Of a stretch of 64,000 nt of DNA, positions 16,687 to 25,566 are shown piece after piece. Numbering within the stretch: the first letter of the stretch is position 1; every line of letters starts with the position of its first letter. Both the position numbers and the translations under genes were made by a program. This DNA comes from Candidatus Hydrogenedentota bacterium (GTDB lineage Bacteria > Hydrogenedentota > Hydrogenedentia > Hydrogenedentales > SLHB01). The notes under the pieces were generated by a model. That model saw only the letters and a program-made list of their open reading frames with translations. It did no database searches and was not told the DNA's origin. The DNA lies in NCBI GenBank assembly GCA_013359265.1, contig JABWCD010000003.1:248001-312000 (forward strand). Direction: 5' to 3'.

Positions 16687-18807
16687 TTAGCGGCGCGTGA
16701 ATCGCAGCTTCGTGCCCACGTTCGCGTCGGGCGCGAGCGGTTGGTCCGTCGGCTGCCACGCACCGCCCGCCACCACGGTGTAATCGCTTCCGGGCGCCCC
16801 GCTGCTTTCCACAATCGTCACAACGAATTCGGAATGCGTCGCCTTCACATCGAGCACCAAATTGCGATACCGAATGCGCGTCACCGTCAGTTCCGGCCAA
16901 TCGCCCGGCAGTCGCGGATTCAGCGCGAACCCGTGCGGTCTCGCTTCAAAGCCGAGCAAACCCGCGATAAAAATCTGCGGTGTTAGATCGCTTTCGAAGA
17001 ATTCCTGGTCGAGTCCCAACCCGCCCGCCGTGCCACCGCCTTGCAGGGTCCCCTCGCGCGAACCGTCGTAGTACTTGCGGTAACCGCCCGCTGCCGTCAC
17101 CTCGTCGAACCACGCGGCGATCTCTTTCAACCGCGGCGCAACGCTGTCCGGCCCGCGCACTTTCAGACGCGCCATGAGATCGTAATACGACCAGCCCATC
17201 ACCGCGCCGCCGTCCTGCACCTGCCCGCCCCACGGAATCCCCTCCGGGTTTGACCACGCCCAGAGGTAATAGTCTTCGTTTCGCTTCGTCGTCGAGCGCG
17301 GCCCGAAACGCCAATGGTAAATGTCCGCGCCCTGCGAGGTGTCGCCCTCGACGATGCGATCGCCGCAAATCCAATCCATGATCGCCTTTGCATGTTCTTC
17401 GTTCGCAAAACCGAAGTGGATCGCTTCGAGATTCAGGAATGTGAACCCGTAGTCGTACCCCACGCCGTTCTTGTCGATCGCGCAGTAAAAGCGTTGCGTC
17501 GCGGGGTTCCAAAAGGTCTCGTTCCCCTTTTCCTTCACGCGCGCGGCGCGCGCCTCGAGTTCCTCCGGCGTGAACGCAAGCGCGCCACCGGCGATTTGCC
17601 ATTCGGGATGTTCCGCGATCGCGCGCTCCATCCGCGCCATCGACAACAGCGCGTCGTAATACTGGTACGTGGCGTAACAATCTTTGTATCCCATCGGCAA
17701 CAAGTCCCAATAGTTGTTGCCGATGCCGCGCCCGGCGTGCAGCACTTTCGCGCCATCGGGTTTGCGCTCGATGCCGCTCGTGCCCTCGTGCCCGACCCAC
17801 GTCGTCAGCACAAGGTCTTCCCGGTCCGCATGAAACTCCGTCATCACGTAGCGCAACGCGGTTCGCATGCGGCCGATCTGTTCGCGCAGAAACGCGAGGT
17901 CGCCGGTATAGCTGAAATAGTTGATGCACCCCCGCACGAAATTCTGGTTGTTGATGTTGTGCCGCGTGTCGTACTGCGTGAACAACGCCTGCACGCCTAC
18001 CGTTCCGCCCGGCGCTTCGTTGCCGAACTGCACGCGCAGGCCGGTGATCGTGCCGCGCCATTCCGGGTGCGTATACACCGGGACCATCGTGTACGTGAAA
18101 CCGTCGCCCACCGCGGCGGCGAAATGCATGCGGCGCTCCGGCGCGTAGTCCGGCGCATCGGCACGCGTCCATTCGAGGTACGGCTCTGCCGCGCCAAGTT
18201 CCTGCGCGCGCCAGCGCAGTTGGATAAACGGCGCGTTGTACGGATCGATCTGCATCGCCGGCGCGGTGACGCTCGCATGCGGTTCCGTCAATTTCACGTG
18301 CCACGCCTGATCGCGAATCGTGTCGTCGGTGCAGCCCGCGAGTTGCCAACCCTCCTGCGTTTTGACGTCCGTGCCGGTCCACGCGCGCGAAATGCCATCA
18401 AGATTGAAGTGCCAGCCCCAACCGCCCTTGCCCTGCGTCCAGAACGGGAACGGCCAACCGAGTTGGTGCGCGATCGAGGTGTGCTGGTGCGTCGCCACGT
18501 AGCCGTCTGCGTCCATGATCCGCCCGGCCAGCGCCGCCCGCCACTGCGCCCGCATCGACTCCGAAAGATTGTCCGTCGCGACGCCCGGCCACAACCCCGG
18601 CGCGCTCAACCACTCGTCCCACAACGTCGCCTTCGGCCCCGCCCCGGGATAGTGCAGCCAATGCATGCGGCGGAAACTCTCCGCGACCTGCTCATTCCCC
18701 GGAGCGATGAATCGCGGGAAATCTGCGGGGACATCTTGCGCGTGAACGCCGCTGGGCGTGCAGAGGCAGGCAATTACGATTACTCCAACACAGGCGACAG
18801 CACGCAT
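16687..18807 (-). CDS. Secreted six-hairpin (alpha/alpha)6 glycosidase-like protein
   Basis: 706 residues with a signal peptide ending at about residue 23 (VHAQ). The middle is rich in Trp and aromatic helices (NNYWDLLPMGYKDCYATYQY, WGGQVQDGGAVMGWSYYDL, GGTAGGLGLDQEFFESDL), the pattern of six-hairpin glycosidases (GH78/GH63/GH15 clan-like). An N-terminal beta-sandwich covers about 150-270, and a short C-terminal beta domain (LVLDVKATHSEFVVTIVE) closes the protein, as in many GH78/GH95-like enzymes. Catalytic acids cannot be assigned by eye. Probably acts on complex glycans with the downstream GH123-like protein. Confidence 0.65.
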   Translation of the reverse strand: MRAVACVGVIVIACLCTPSGVHAQDVPADFPRFIAPGNEQVAESFRRMHWLHYPGAGPKATLWDEWLSAPGLWPGVATDNLSESMRAQWRAALAGRIMDADGYVATHQHTSIAHQLGWPFPFWTQGKGGWGWHFNLDGISRAWTGTDVKTQEGWQLAGCTDDTIRDQAWHVKLTEPHASVTAPAMQIDPYNAPFIQLRWRAQELGAAEPYLEWTRADAPDYAPERRMHFAAAVGDGFTYTMVPVYTHPEWRGTITGLRVQFGNEAPGGTVGVQALFTQYDTRHNINNQNFVRGCINYFSYTGDLAFLREQIGRMRTALRYVMTEFHADREDLVLTTWVGHEGTSGIERKPDGAKVLHAGRGIGNNYWDLLPMGYKDCYATYQYYDALLSMARMERAIAEHPEWQIAGGALAFTPEELEARAARVKEKGNETFWNPATQRFYCAIDKNGVGYDYGFTFLNLEAIHFGFANEEHAKAIMDWICGDRIVEGDTSQGADIYHWRFGPRSTTKRNEDYYLWAWSNPEGIPWGGQVQDGGAVMGWSYYDLMARLKVRGPDSVAPRLKEIAAWFDEVTAAGGYRKYYDGSREGTLQGGGTAGGLGLDQEFFESDLTPQIFIAGLLGFEARPHGFALNPRLPGDWPELTVTRIRYRNLVLDVKATHSEFVVTIVESSGAPGSDYTVVAGGAWQPTDQPLAPDANVGTKLRFTRR

Positions 18808-18893
18808 TAACCCCTCCTACTCGTTCCCGAGCTCCGCTTCTCAACCCCCGCGCCAGTCATAAGACGTTAACGCACCTGCCACGTGGGTGAATT

Positions 18894-19457
18894 CTACCGC
18901 CCTAGTATGTCTCGCCGGCGCTCAAGTTCGGCAACAAGCTCTGGGGCGCCTTTCAGATCGGCGAGGGGCCTCAACTGATCGAATACATATGCCCAATCGA
19001 GTTTCCCGCGTTGCCGTAGAATTATCCCTTCAACATCCGCCCAGTCCTTTGTACGCCCGGCGAAGGATTTCATGACGATTAGATCTTCGGCCGAACACGT
19101 GCGAATGCGCCCGGTGGGGAAATCGTAGTAGCTGGATCGCGCAACCATTGACTCTTCAAACGGTAGCGCGCCCAACGCGACATCCAACCCGACTCCGGAC
19201 TTCGTGCGCAACAGCACAACGCGGTTCGCCAGTGCGAACTGCAGTGGATCGGGCACGCGCGCATCAAAGTGCCGCAGCAGTTCCTCTACGAACTTGGTTT
19301 CATCGCCGAACCCGGTTAGCAGCGTCAGATCAACGTCCACCGTCTCGCGCGGCTCGCCCCATCGAACTAACGCCACACCGCCAATCACACACGATTTCCA
19401 GTCCTGCCGGTCAAAGACGCTTTGGGCCTCGATCGCTGCCCGCAAGACCTCAGTCAC
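18894..19457 (-). CDS. Nucleotidyltransferase-fold protein (AbiEii/MNT-like), putative toxin or modifier
   Basis: 187 residues. The motif VIGGVALVRWGEPRETVDVDL (about 25-45) is the G-G-x-A-hydrophobic-R...DVDL signature of the nucleotidyltransferase fold, with Asp41/Asp43 as likely metal ligands. A third acidic residue is expected at LDVALG. Relatives include AbiEii-type toxins that transfer nucleotides to tRNA and DUF6036-like proteins. GTG start at 19457 overlaps the stop of the upstream 97-residue gene by 8 bp. Toxin status is an inference from the paired layout. Confidence 0.65.
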   Translation of the reverse strand: MTEVLRAAIEAQSVFDRQDWKSCVIGGVALVRWGEPRETVDVDLTLLTGFGDETKFVEELLRHFDARVPDPLQFALANRVVLLRTKSGVGLDVALGALPFEESMVARSSYYDFPTGRIRTCSAEDLIVMKSFAGRTKDWADVEGIILRQRGKLDWAYVFDQLRPLADLKGAPELVAELERRRDILGR

Positions 19458-19743
19458 GACCGGCGGCTTTCTTGAACCAGTATTGCTGTTCGACCAGCCC
19501 CGAGTACGGTTTTGGCGCGCGGGGTTCGACCGTGTAGTCGTAGTCGCCGCAGAGCATCTCGATAGCGCGGTAGCCGTCGAGCTTCTGCAATTCCTCGGCG
19601 CGCAGTTTTTCCATCGCCTCGCCCGCGCGCTTCCACGCCTCTACCCACTGCTTGCCTTGTTCGATCTGCTCGGGCGTCCAGCCCGCAAGCGGAGATTCGT
19701 TACGGTCGTTACCGAGGTCTGACGGCGAATGTGTATTGGACAT
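19450..19743 (-). CDS. Small partner of the nucleotidyltransferase gene
   Basis: 97 residues, polar and helical (WTPEQIEQGKQWVEAW, AEELQKLDGYRAIEMLCG). No HTH or RHH fold is obvious, so it is not a classical DNA-binding antitoxin. The 8-bp overlap with the nucleotidyltransferase gene means the two are coupled, small gene first. It could be a cognate inhibitor or an unrelated accessory protein. Confidence 0.6.
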   Translation of the reverse strand: MSNTHSPSDLGNDRNESPLAGWTPEQIEQGKQWVEAWKRAGEAMEKLRAEELQKLDGYRAIEMLCGDYDYTVEPRAPKPYSGLVEQQYWFKKAAGRD

Positions 19744-19852
19744 AGGAACATTATAGCGAGTCGCTTACGACCGTTCGACCGCCAAGGCCTGCTACGCGTA
19801 TACGGACGCGACGCGGAGCATCACCCGAAGTCGATGCGAATTGGGGCGAAAG

Positions 19853-19968
19853 CGTGCTCGTGCTCCTGCTTCGTCATTCGTAATCGATTGTCGAGGACCG
19901 AGCCACGAGTACGATGACGACTCACGAAGAGTCGGTCGAGTGGGGAGATGCAGAGTAGCACGAAAGTG
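19853..19968. repeat. Palindromic dispersed repeat, copy 3 (degenerate)
   Basis: Begins with the 12-mer CGTGCTCGTGCT found at the edge of copy 1 (1461-1472) and contains CGTCATTCGTAATCG and CGAGTACGATGACG, imperfect complements resembling the 20-nt arms of copy 2. The right end (AGCACGAAAG) is decayed. It occupies the gap between two convergent-to-same-strand minus genes. Confidence 0.6.
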
Positions 19969-19993
19969 TGGGTACGCGGTACTTCAACCTAAG

Positions 19994-20596
19994 CTACGCA
20001 TTCTCCGGAAGATGGTAGGCCAGCTTGCCGCCCTCGACTTTTACGATGCCCTGTTTCTGCAATGCATCCATCAAATCGTCAAGTTCCTGTTCGGCGAGTT
20101 CCTTTTTGAAGTGGGCTAGGATCGAGCTGCGGAGGGTTTTTAACGTGCGCGGCTTCGACGTTTTCCGGCGCGTGAGGTCCTTGATGACGCGGTCAATCGG
20201 ATTGCCAGCGGCAGGGGCATGGCTCTGCTTGCGCACAGTAATGTCTGTGATGCCCGCGTAGCGTTTCACCGATACCTTCTTCGCTTTCAAATGTTGGATG
20301 AGCGGGTCGAACCCCGTGTCCTTCGAGATGATGTGGAACTGCGCCGTCGGATCGTGGTGCGACAACGCGCCGAGGTAATACGCGATGGAAAAATCGAGCG
20401 CGTTCTTGCCCGACTTCTCCAGCTTGATGTATTCGACCCCGCTGCCCAGCGCCTGCAGCGCCGACGCCATCTCGAGCGGAATCTTCGTCTGTTGCGGACC
20501 AACAAAGACGAGTACGCGGAAGGCGCCGTCCTTCAACCGATCAACCTGCTTCGGCTGGACGTTCTCGAAATCGATCAGGACGTAGTTCGTGTTCAT
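19994..20596 (-). CDS. PIN/NYN-like domain protein
   Basis: 200 residues. N-terminal LIDFENVQP with Asp9, then FVGPQQTKIPLEMA, NALDFSIAYYLG and ISKDTGFDPLI match the acidic-cluster pattern of PIN-like/NYN ribonuclease folds. The C-terminal ~80 residues (RRKTSKPRTLKTLRSSILAH, LDDLMDALQKQGIV) look like a winged-helix or OST-HTH-like domain. It may act in RNA processing or defence. ATG 20596 has GAGAGG 5 nt upstream and is preferred over an upstream GTG. Confidence 0.7.
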   Translation of the reverse strand: MNTNYVLIDFENVQPKQVDRLKDGAFRVLVFVGPQQTKIPLEMASALQALGSGVEYIKLEKSGKNALDFSIAYYLGALSHHDPTAQFHIISKDTGFDPLIQHLKAKKVSVKRYAGITDITVRKQSHAPAAGNPIDRVIKDLTRRKTSKPRTLKTLRSSILAHFKKELAEQELDDLMDALQKQGIVKVEGGKLAYHLPENA

Positions 20597-20943
20597 TTGC
20601 CCTCTCACCTGCCTTTACGACAGCGTTGCCAACGGCCAATGTGGCCCCTCTGGTCGCTGTGCCTATGGCTACATATCGGTTCAATCTGCGCCATTTCCAT
20701 TGCATTGTCAATTGAATATGGCCCAATTCGCGCCGGAGATATGAAGAATTCAGTGCAACACGATGGGCGAAGTAAGTAGAAGTGGTCAACGGAGATTCTG
20801 CCGGCGGCCAACGATTGGTAAAGTCACTGCTGCGTTGCTTCGGTTCGATTTCATAGTGTCTCCGATTACGAATATACTGGTCGAACGGGGCGGCGGCGCG
20901 CATTTCAGCTTTGGCGTGTTGTTGCGAGCGCGGATGGGGGTGC
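20597..20943. other. Divergent intergenic region with a candidate promoter
   Basis: Separates the minus-strand PIN-like gene and the plus-strand glycosidase. No gene is visible. A minus-strand TTGACA (20706-20711) lacks a good -10. On the plus strand TTCATA (20850-20855), 17 nt, TATACT (20873-20878) is a plausible promoter for the glycosidase gene. Confidence 0.45.
20850..20878 (+). promoter_or_regulatory. Candidate sigma-70 promoter for 20944-23085
   Basis: -35 TTCATA and -10 TATACT with a 17-nt spacer, 66 nt before the start codon. The -35 matches consensus at 4 of 6 positions. Confidence 0.4.
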
Positions 20944-23085
20944 ATGATGAATCGGGCATTTTGTACGGCTTTGTGTACGCTGGTCCTGCACGTTTGCTCG
21001 CTTCACGCAACAGCGAGCGAACCGGCGATACAGGCAGAACTCAATGGCCTTCGCATCGCAATCGACCCCGATTCCGGCGGCCTTCGCGAACTCGCGTACA
21101 ACGGGATGACGTTTCTGAAGGCCGCACCCGCAAACGCATCCCTGATTGACGCGGCGTATCCCGGTACCGCATTCGATCCCCTACGCGTTGGCACGCGTCA
21201 TTCCCGCGGCGCGCGCGTCGATGTCTCGAACGAGGGCGTTGTTATTGCGTGGGACGCACTCGGCGCGAGCCGCGAATTCAGCACGAACGGACCTGTCGCG
21301 GCGACAGTCACCATCAAGCCTGCCGCCGACGGTCGATCCATCAACTTATCCGCCACCGTCAGCAACCAGTCCGCGTTGCCCATTCCACAAGTGTTGTTTC
21401 CCGATCTCGATGGCCTGCAACCCTTCGCGGGGGAAGACGGGACCGAACTGCGCACGTGCGGGTTCGCAAAAAAGCCCTTCCTCGAGTTGAAAATGGCCGA
21501 AGACGACGGGCGCTGGTACGCGTCGCGCCGAAACTGGCTCGATTTGCAGTCGGGCGCATACGACAAGTCGATGGCCGCGCGCTGGCTGGACCTCGGGAGT
21601 CTTCAAGGCGGGTTCAGTCTGTTCCCGAGGCTGTGGAGTTGGGGGCCGCTCAACGACGCGGGCGAACCGGCGACAAACCATGTGTTGCTGCATTTGTCGC
21701 AACTCGACGGATCGCTGCGACTCATGTGCGAGCACAGGGTCACCATCGACCCGGGCGAAACGTGGACCAGCCCCGACTACGTGCTCACGCCGCATCGCCA
21801 GGGCTGGGCGAAGGGGATCGAGCCGTTCCGCGCGTGGATCGCGGAAAACGTCCAACGGCCCTATCCCCTTCCGGATCAACTGCGCGAAACACTCGGCTTT
21901 CGCACCGTCTGGATGGCGCAGCAATACGCAAACGCCGACCCCGCCGATCCGACGGTTGTCTGGCGTTTCAATGACCTGCCCGAACTGGCCGGGGAATGCC
22001 GCGATCATGGGCTGAACGAAATGGTCCTCTGGTTATGGCAACCGTGGGAGGTTCCCGATCGGCACTCGCCCGAACTCGGCACCGCCGAAGAGTTCGTCCG
22101 CGCGCGCGACGAGTGCCGTGCAAATGGCGTCAATGTTTCTCTGTTCGTCTCCGTAATGACCATGCTCGATCCCATCCCCGCGAAGTATGGTTGGACCGAC
22201 GCCGCCGAGTTTTGGGGATACCACACCGACTACGTGCCGATGCTGCGCCCATACTATGGAAAGGCGTCACGCGGTTCGTTCGCGGACCAGTCGCACCCGG
22301 GATGGCAAAGCGACGTCACAGGAAGCTTGCTCAAACTCGTCGAAAACGATTGGACGTCGATCACCTGGGACCAGGCGCGTTACGCGCCAAACGAGCCAAA
22401 CATCGAGACGATATTCCGTAAAGTGCGCACCGCTGCCAAGGCCCGAAACCCTGAATCGACTTTCGCCGCGGAAGACCTCAACAACCTCGACCTCGACAGC
22501 CGCTGGCTCGACTACACCTGGAACTGGGCGCTGTTTTCGGAAGACCTCGACTGGCGCGCGCTCGTCAACGCCTACCCCGCTCCGCGCTTCAACGTTAACG
22601 TGGGCACGTCACCGCGCGCCGTAAAGCGGCTGTTCATGGACCATCTCTTCCTGAACGTGATGCCGTCGAAACCCGAGGGCATCAACGGCTCCGCCCGCAT
22701 CGCGGACTTTCCGGAACTCAGCCGCGCCCTCAAGACCTGCGCGACACTTCACGAAAAGTTCCGCAACCATTTCGAGAACGGTCTGCCCATTGGCGACTGT
22801 ATCTTGTCCGAACCCTGCGCCAACGCGCGAGTCAACGCGTATGTGCTCCCCGAAAGCGTGTTGGTTATCGTAATGAATACCGGCGCGAAGAAAAGTGCGG
22901 TCACGCTTTCCATGGACGTGAGATCGTGGCTCGCATCCCAACCGGAACACTGCACAGTAACGACGTTCGACGAATCAGGAAGTCAACGGTCCGAACGCAA
23001 CCGGCATGGTACCTCGTGGCGAGAGTCCATATCCGGCTTGCAGCGCGGCGAATTCGCGCTGCTGACTATCGATCCCCGGATGTAG
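20944..23085 (+). CDS. Secreted glycosidase-like protein (DUF6259/GH36-like barrel)
   Basis: 713 residues from ATG 20944, with GGGGG just upstream. Signal peptide (TALCTLVLHVCSLHATA) then an N-terminal beta-sandwich that wraps the substrate side (to about 300). A TIM-barrel-like region follows with WRFNDLPELAGECRDHGLNE, WLWQPWEVPDRH, SVMTMLDPIPAKYGW and DWTSITWDQARYAPNE, where Asp in TWDQ is a plausible nucleophile. Layout resembles alpha-galactosidase-like and DUF6259 proteins of Planctomycetota and Verrucomicrobiota. Substrate unknown; context suggests polysaccharide use. Confidence 0.65.
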   Translation: MMNRAFCTALCTLVLHVCSLHATASEPAIQAELNGLRIAIDPDSGGLRELAYNGMTFLKAAPANASLIDAAYPGTAFDPLRVGTRHSRGARVDVSNEGVVIAWDALGASREFSTNGPVAATVTIKPAADGRSINLSATVSNQSALPIPQVLFPDLDGLQPFAGEDGTELRTCGFAKKPFLELKMAEDDGRWYASRRNWLDLQSGAYDKSMAARWLDLGSLQGGFSLFPRLWSWGPLNDAGEPATNHVLLHLSQLDGSLRLMCEHRVTIDPGETWTSPDYVLTPHRQGWAKGIEPFRAWIAENVQRPYPLPDQLRETLGFRTVWMAQQYANADPADPTVVWRFNDLPELAGECRDHGLNEMVLWLWQPWEVPDRHSPELGTAEEFVRARDECRANGVNVSLFVSVMTMLDPIPAKYGWTDAAEFWGYHTDYVPMLRPYYGKASRGSFADQSHPGWQSDVTGSLLKLVENDWTSITWDQARYAPNEPNIETIFRKVRTAAKARNPESTFAAEDLNNLDLDSRWLDYTWNWALFSEDLDWRALVNAYPAPRFNVNVGTSPRAVKRLFMDHLFLNVMPSKPEGINGSARIADFPELSRALKTCATLHEKFRNHFENGLPIGDCILSEPCANARVNAYVLPESVLVIVMNTGAKKSAVTLSMDVRSWLASQPEHCTVTTFDESGSQRSERNRHGTSWRESISGLQRGEFALLTIDPRM

Positions 23086-23205
23086 GGACCGCGCTGGTTG
23101 TGACTCTCATTGTTGGGATGGGAAGGCAGACGTGAATCCAGTGCAATCGAGCAGAATCGGCGACATGTGCTACGATAAATGCCAAGAGATTCTGGAGTCT
23201 GCCAG

Positions 23206-23433
23206 ATGCCGTACAAAGGCCATGTCGAAAATGGTGTCATCGTCCTGGACGAACCTACGCCCTTAAAAGAGGGTGAACGCGTCCGTGTCGATCCGGCCGA
23301 TCCTGACACCGCGACGTCCGAGCAGCCCGGCGCGCCGCTCGCGACACGGTTGGCGAAAGTCATTGGCAAGGCGCGCGACTTGCCTGCGGATTGGGCAGAG
23401 AACCACGACAAGTACCTTCGGGATGCCCAGTGA
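23206..23433 (+). CDS. Antitoxin of a PIN-domain toxin-antitoxin pair
   Basis: 75 residues from ATG 23206 (GGAG 8 nt upstream). The N-terminus PYKGHVENGVIVLDEPTPLKEGE is a beta-stranded DNA-binding module of the DUF104/AbrB-like antitoxin type. The tail (LPADWAENHDKYL) is the usual toxin-binding, flexible part ending in an H-D-x-Y-L motif. Overlaps the toxin start by 4 nt (GTGA). Confidence 0.8.
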   Translation: MPYKGHVENGVIVLDEPTPLKEGERVRVDPADPDTATSEQPGAPLATRLAKVIGKARDLPADWAENHDKYLRDAQ

Positions 23434-23834
23434 GACAGGTATTTGCGGATACGTCATTCTATCAGGCGTTACTCAATCCCGCAGATTCATGGCATAGCCA
23501 CGCGGTTCATTTTAGCGAACAGTTTTCCGAGACGATTGTTACAACCGAGCAGGTGCTGACAGAGCTTGGCGCACTCATGTCTCGCGGTCACTGGCGCCAA
23601 GTGTACGTCGATCTTATTCTGGAATTGCGCGCCGATCCTTTGACACGAATCGTTCCCGCGGCCAGTGAACATTTTTCCCGAGGGTTCGAATTATTCACCA
23701 AACGTCCCGACAAATATTGGTCAATAACGGACTGCATTTCCTTTTCCATCATGCACCAAATGAAGATTGACACCGCATTAACGTGTGACAAACACTTCGA
23801 GCAAGCCGGTTTTCAAAACGTGCTGATGGACTGA
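23430..23834 (+). CDS. PIN-domain toxin (VapC-like ribonuclease)
   Basis: 134 residues from GTG 23430. PIN signature acids: FADTSFY (Asp7), TTEQVLTELG, SITDCISF and DTALTCDKHF. Such toxins cleave RNA, often tRNA or the 23S rRNA loop, when freed from the antitoxin. Coupled by a GTGA overlap to the upstream antitoxin. All four acidic positions appear intact, so the toxin is probably active. Confidence 0.85.
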   Translation: MRQVFADTSFYQALLNPADSWHSHAVHFSEQFSETIVTTEQVLTELGALMSRGHWRQVYVDLILELRADPLTRIVPAASEHFSRGFELFTKRPDKYWSITDCISFSIMHQMKIDTALTCDKHFEQAGFQNVLMD

Positions 23835-23987
23835 ATCTTCAATTCACTTGGACAGTCCCGTAGACGCGCCGACGTGTCGGTGGCTGTCAACCCCCGGTTC
23901 ATTGAATCGCTACCGGGCGGCGAGTAGGATCGCGTACGCACGCCAGCCGGCGTGTTGTGCGCACCCTTTACCGCAGGAGATCCGCCC

Positions 23988-25523
23988 GTGGCCGTTTCCA
24001 TTTCCGCCGCCGACAGCGCCGTTGCCGCGTACCTTGCCAAGACCGATCCAGACCGTGTTCATCCCGGGTTCCTGGCGTACATCGCGAACCTGCAGCAGGT
24101 TGCGGGCGTCGCGCCGGAAATCGCGCGCGGCATCGTGCAGGAGTTGGCCGACCAGCGCGCCTACCTGAAACTAATCGCGAGCGAGAACTACTGCTCGCTG
24201 GCGACGCAGGCGGCGATGGGCAACCTCCTCACCGACAAGTATGCCGAAGGCTTCCCCGGCACGCGCTTCTACGAAGGCTGCGACAACATCGACACGATCG
24301 AGTCCTACGCGTGCGCGCAGGCCTGCAAACTGTTCGGCTGCGACCACGCCTACGTGCAGGCGCACAGCGGCGCAGACGCGAACATGGTTGCGTTTTGGGC
24401 GATTGTGCAGGCGCGCGTGACCGTGCCGAAACTGGCCGAACTTAACGTGAAAGATCCCGGCGCGCTGTCGCACGAGGACTGGGAACGCATCCGCCAGGCG
24501 ATGGGCAATCAGCGCCTGCTCGGGCTCAACCTCGCCGCGGGCGGGCACCTCACCCACGGCTACCGGCACAACGTGTCGGGGAAGATGTTCGAGGCGTTCA
24601 GTTATGGCGTGCACCCCGAGACACACCTGCTCGATTACGACGCCATCGAAAAGCAGGCGCGCGAGGTGAAACCGCTCATCCTGCTCGCGGGCTACAGCGC
24701 GTATCCGCGCGTGATCGATTTCAAGCGCATGCGCGCGATCGCCGACGCGGTCGGCGCGGTACTCATGGTGGACATGGCGCACTTTGCCGGCCTTGTCGCG
24801 GGCGGTGTGTTCACCGGCGACTACAGCCCCTTCCCGCACGCGCACATCGTTACCTCTACGACACACAAGACGTTGCGCGGGCCGCGCGGCGGTGTGGTCC
24901 TGTCCACGAAGGAGTTTGCGGAGTACGTAGACAAAGGGTGCCCGATGGTGCTTGGCGGTCCCCTCTCGCACATCATGGCCGCGAAGGGCATCGCGTTCAC
25001 CGAAGCGAATACGCCCGCGTTCAAGACCTATGCGCACAAGATTGTCGAGAACGCGAAGACACTCGCGGAATCGTGCGTCCGCGAAGGCATGAAAGTCATC
25101 TCCGGCGGCACGGACAACCACCTGCTGTTAATCGATGTCGCTTCGACGTTCGGGCTTACCGGGCGCCAGGCCGCGGGCGCGTTGCGCGAGTGCGGGATCA
25201 CGCTGAACAAGAACACCATCCCCTTCGATCAGAACACACCGCTCGTCACGAGCGGGCTACGCCTCGGCACGCCCGCCGTCACTACGCTTGGCATGGGCAA
25301 AGACGAGATGAAAGAAATCGCGGCAATCATCAAACTCGCGCTCGCAAATACGAAAGCCGGTGTTGTCGAATCGGGCGCGAACGCGGGCAAACCGAGCAAG
25401 ATCAATTACTCGATCGAGTCGAAAGCGCTCGACGCCGCGAAGGCGCGCGTAAAGGAATTGCTCGACCGCTATCCCGTGTACCCGGAACTCGATCTCGCAT
25501 TCTTGCAGGAACACTTCGTATAA
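23988..25523 (+). CDS. glyA: Serine hydroxymethyltransferase, long form
   Basis: 511 residues from GTG 23988 behind GGAG at 8 nt spacing. It converts serine and tetrahydrofolate to glycine and 5,10-methylene-tetrahydrofolate using PLP. The PLP-lysine motif is STTHKTLRGPRGG with Lys294; LIASENY and the QAHSGADAN phosphate-binding block are present. An insert at about 140-200 (VPKLAELNVKDPGAL...GHLTHGYRHN) and the longer N-terminus match the extended SHMT of Chlamydiae, spirochaetes and related phyla rather than the ~415-residue E. coli form. Stands alone as a transcription unit. Confidence 0.95.
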   Translation: MAVSISAADSAVAAYLAKTDPDRVHPGFLAYIANLQQVAGVAPEIARGIVQELADQRAYLKLIASENYCSLATQAAMGNLLTDKYAEGFPGTRFYEGCDNIDTIESYACAQACKLFGCDHAYVQAHSGADANMVAFWAIVQARVTVPKLAELNVKDPGALSHEDWERIRQAMGNQRLLGLNLAAGGHLTHGYRHNVSGKMFEAFSYGVHPETHLLDYDAIEKQAREVKPLILLAGYSAYPRVIDFKRMRAIADAVGAVLMVDMAHFAGLVAGGVFTGDYSPFPHAHIVTSTTHKTLRGPRGGVVLSTKEFAEYVDKGCPMVLGGPLSHIMAAKGIAFTEANTPAFKTYAHKIVENAKTLAESCVREGMKVISGGTDNHLLLIDVASTFGLTGRQAAGALRECGITLNKNTIPFDQNTPLVTSGLRLGTPAVTTLGMGKDEMKEIAAIIKLALANTKAGVVESGANAGKPSKINYSIESKALDAAKARVKELLDRYPVYPELDLAFLQEHFV

Positions 25524-25566
25524 AAAGATTGTGGGCGGTCCCGGCGCAGTCTTGGGAGGGAACTGA

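Noticed and set aside
17314-18810. Long open frame on the plus strand opposite the six-hairpin glycosidase
   Set aside because: It is an antisense shadow in GC-rich DNA; the minus-strand protein has a signal peptide and conserved aromatic blocks, and the plus frame shows only Arg/Ala-rich random composition.
23835-23987. Riboswitch upstream of glyA
   Set aside because: No recognisable conserved riboswitch core such as the glycine, SAH or THF types; only a short GC stem was seen.
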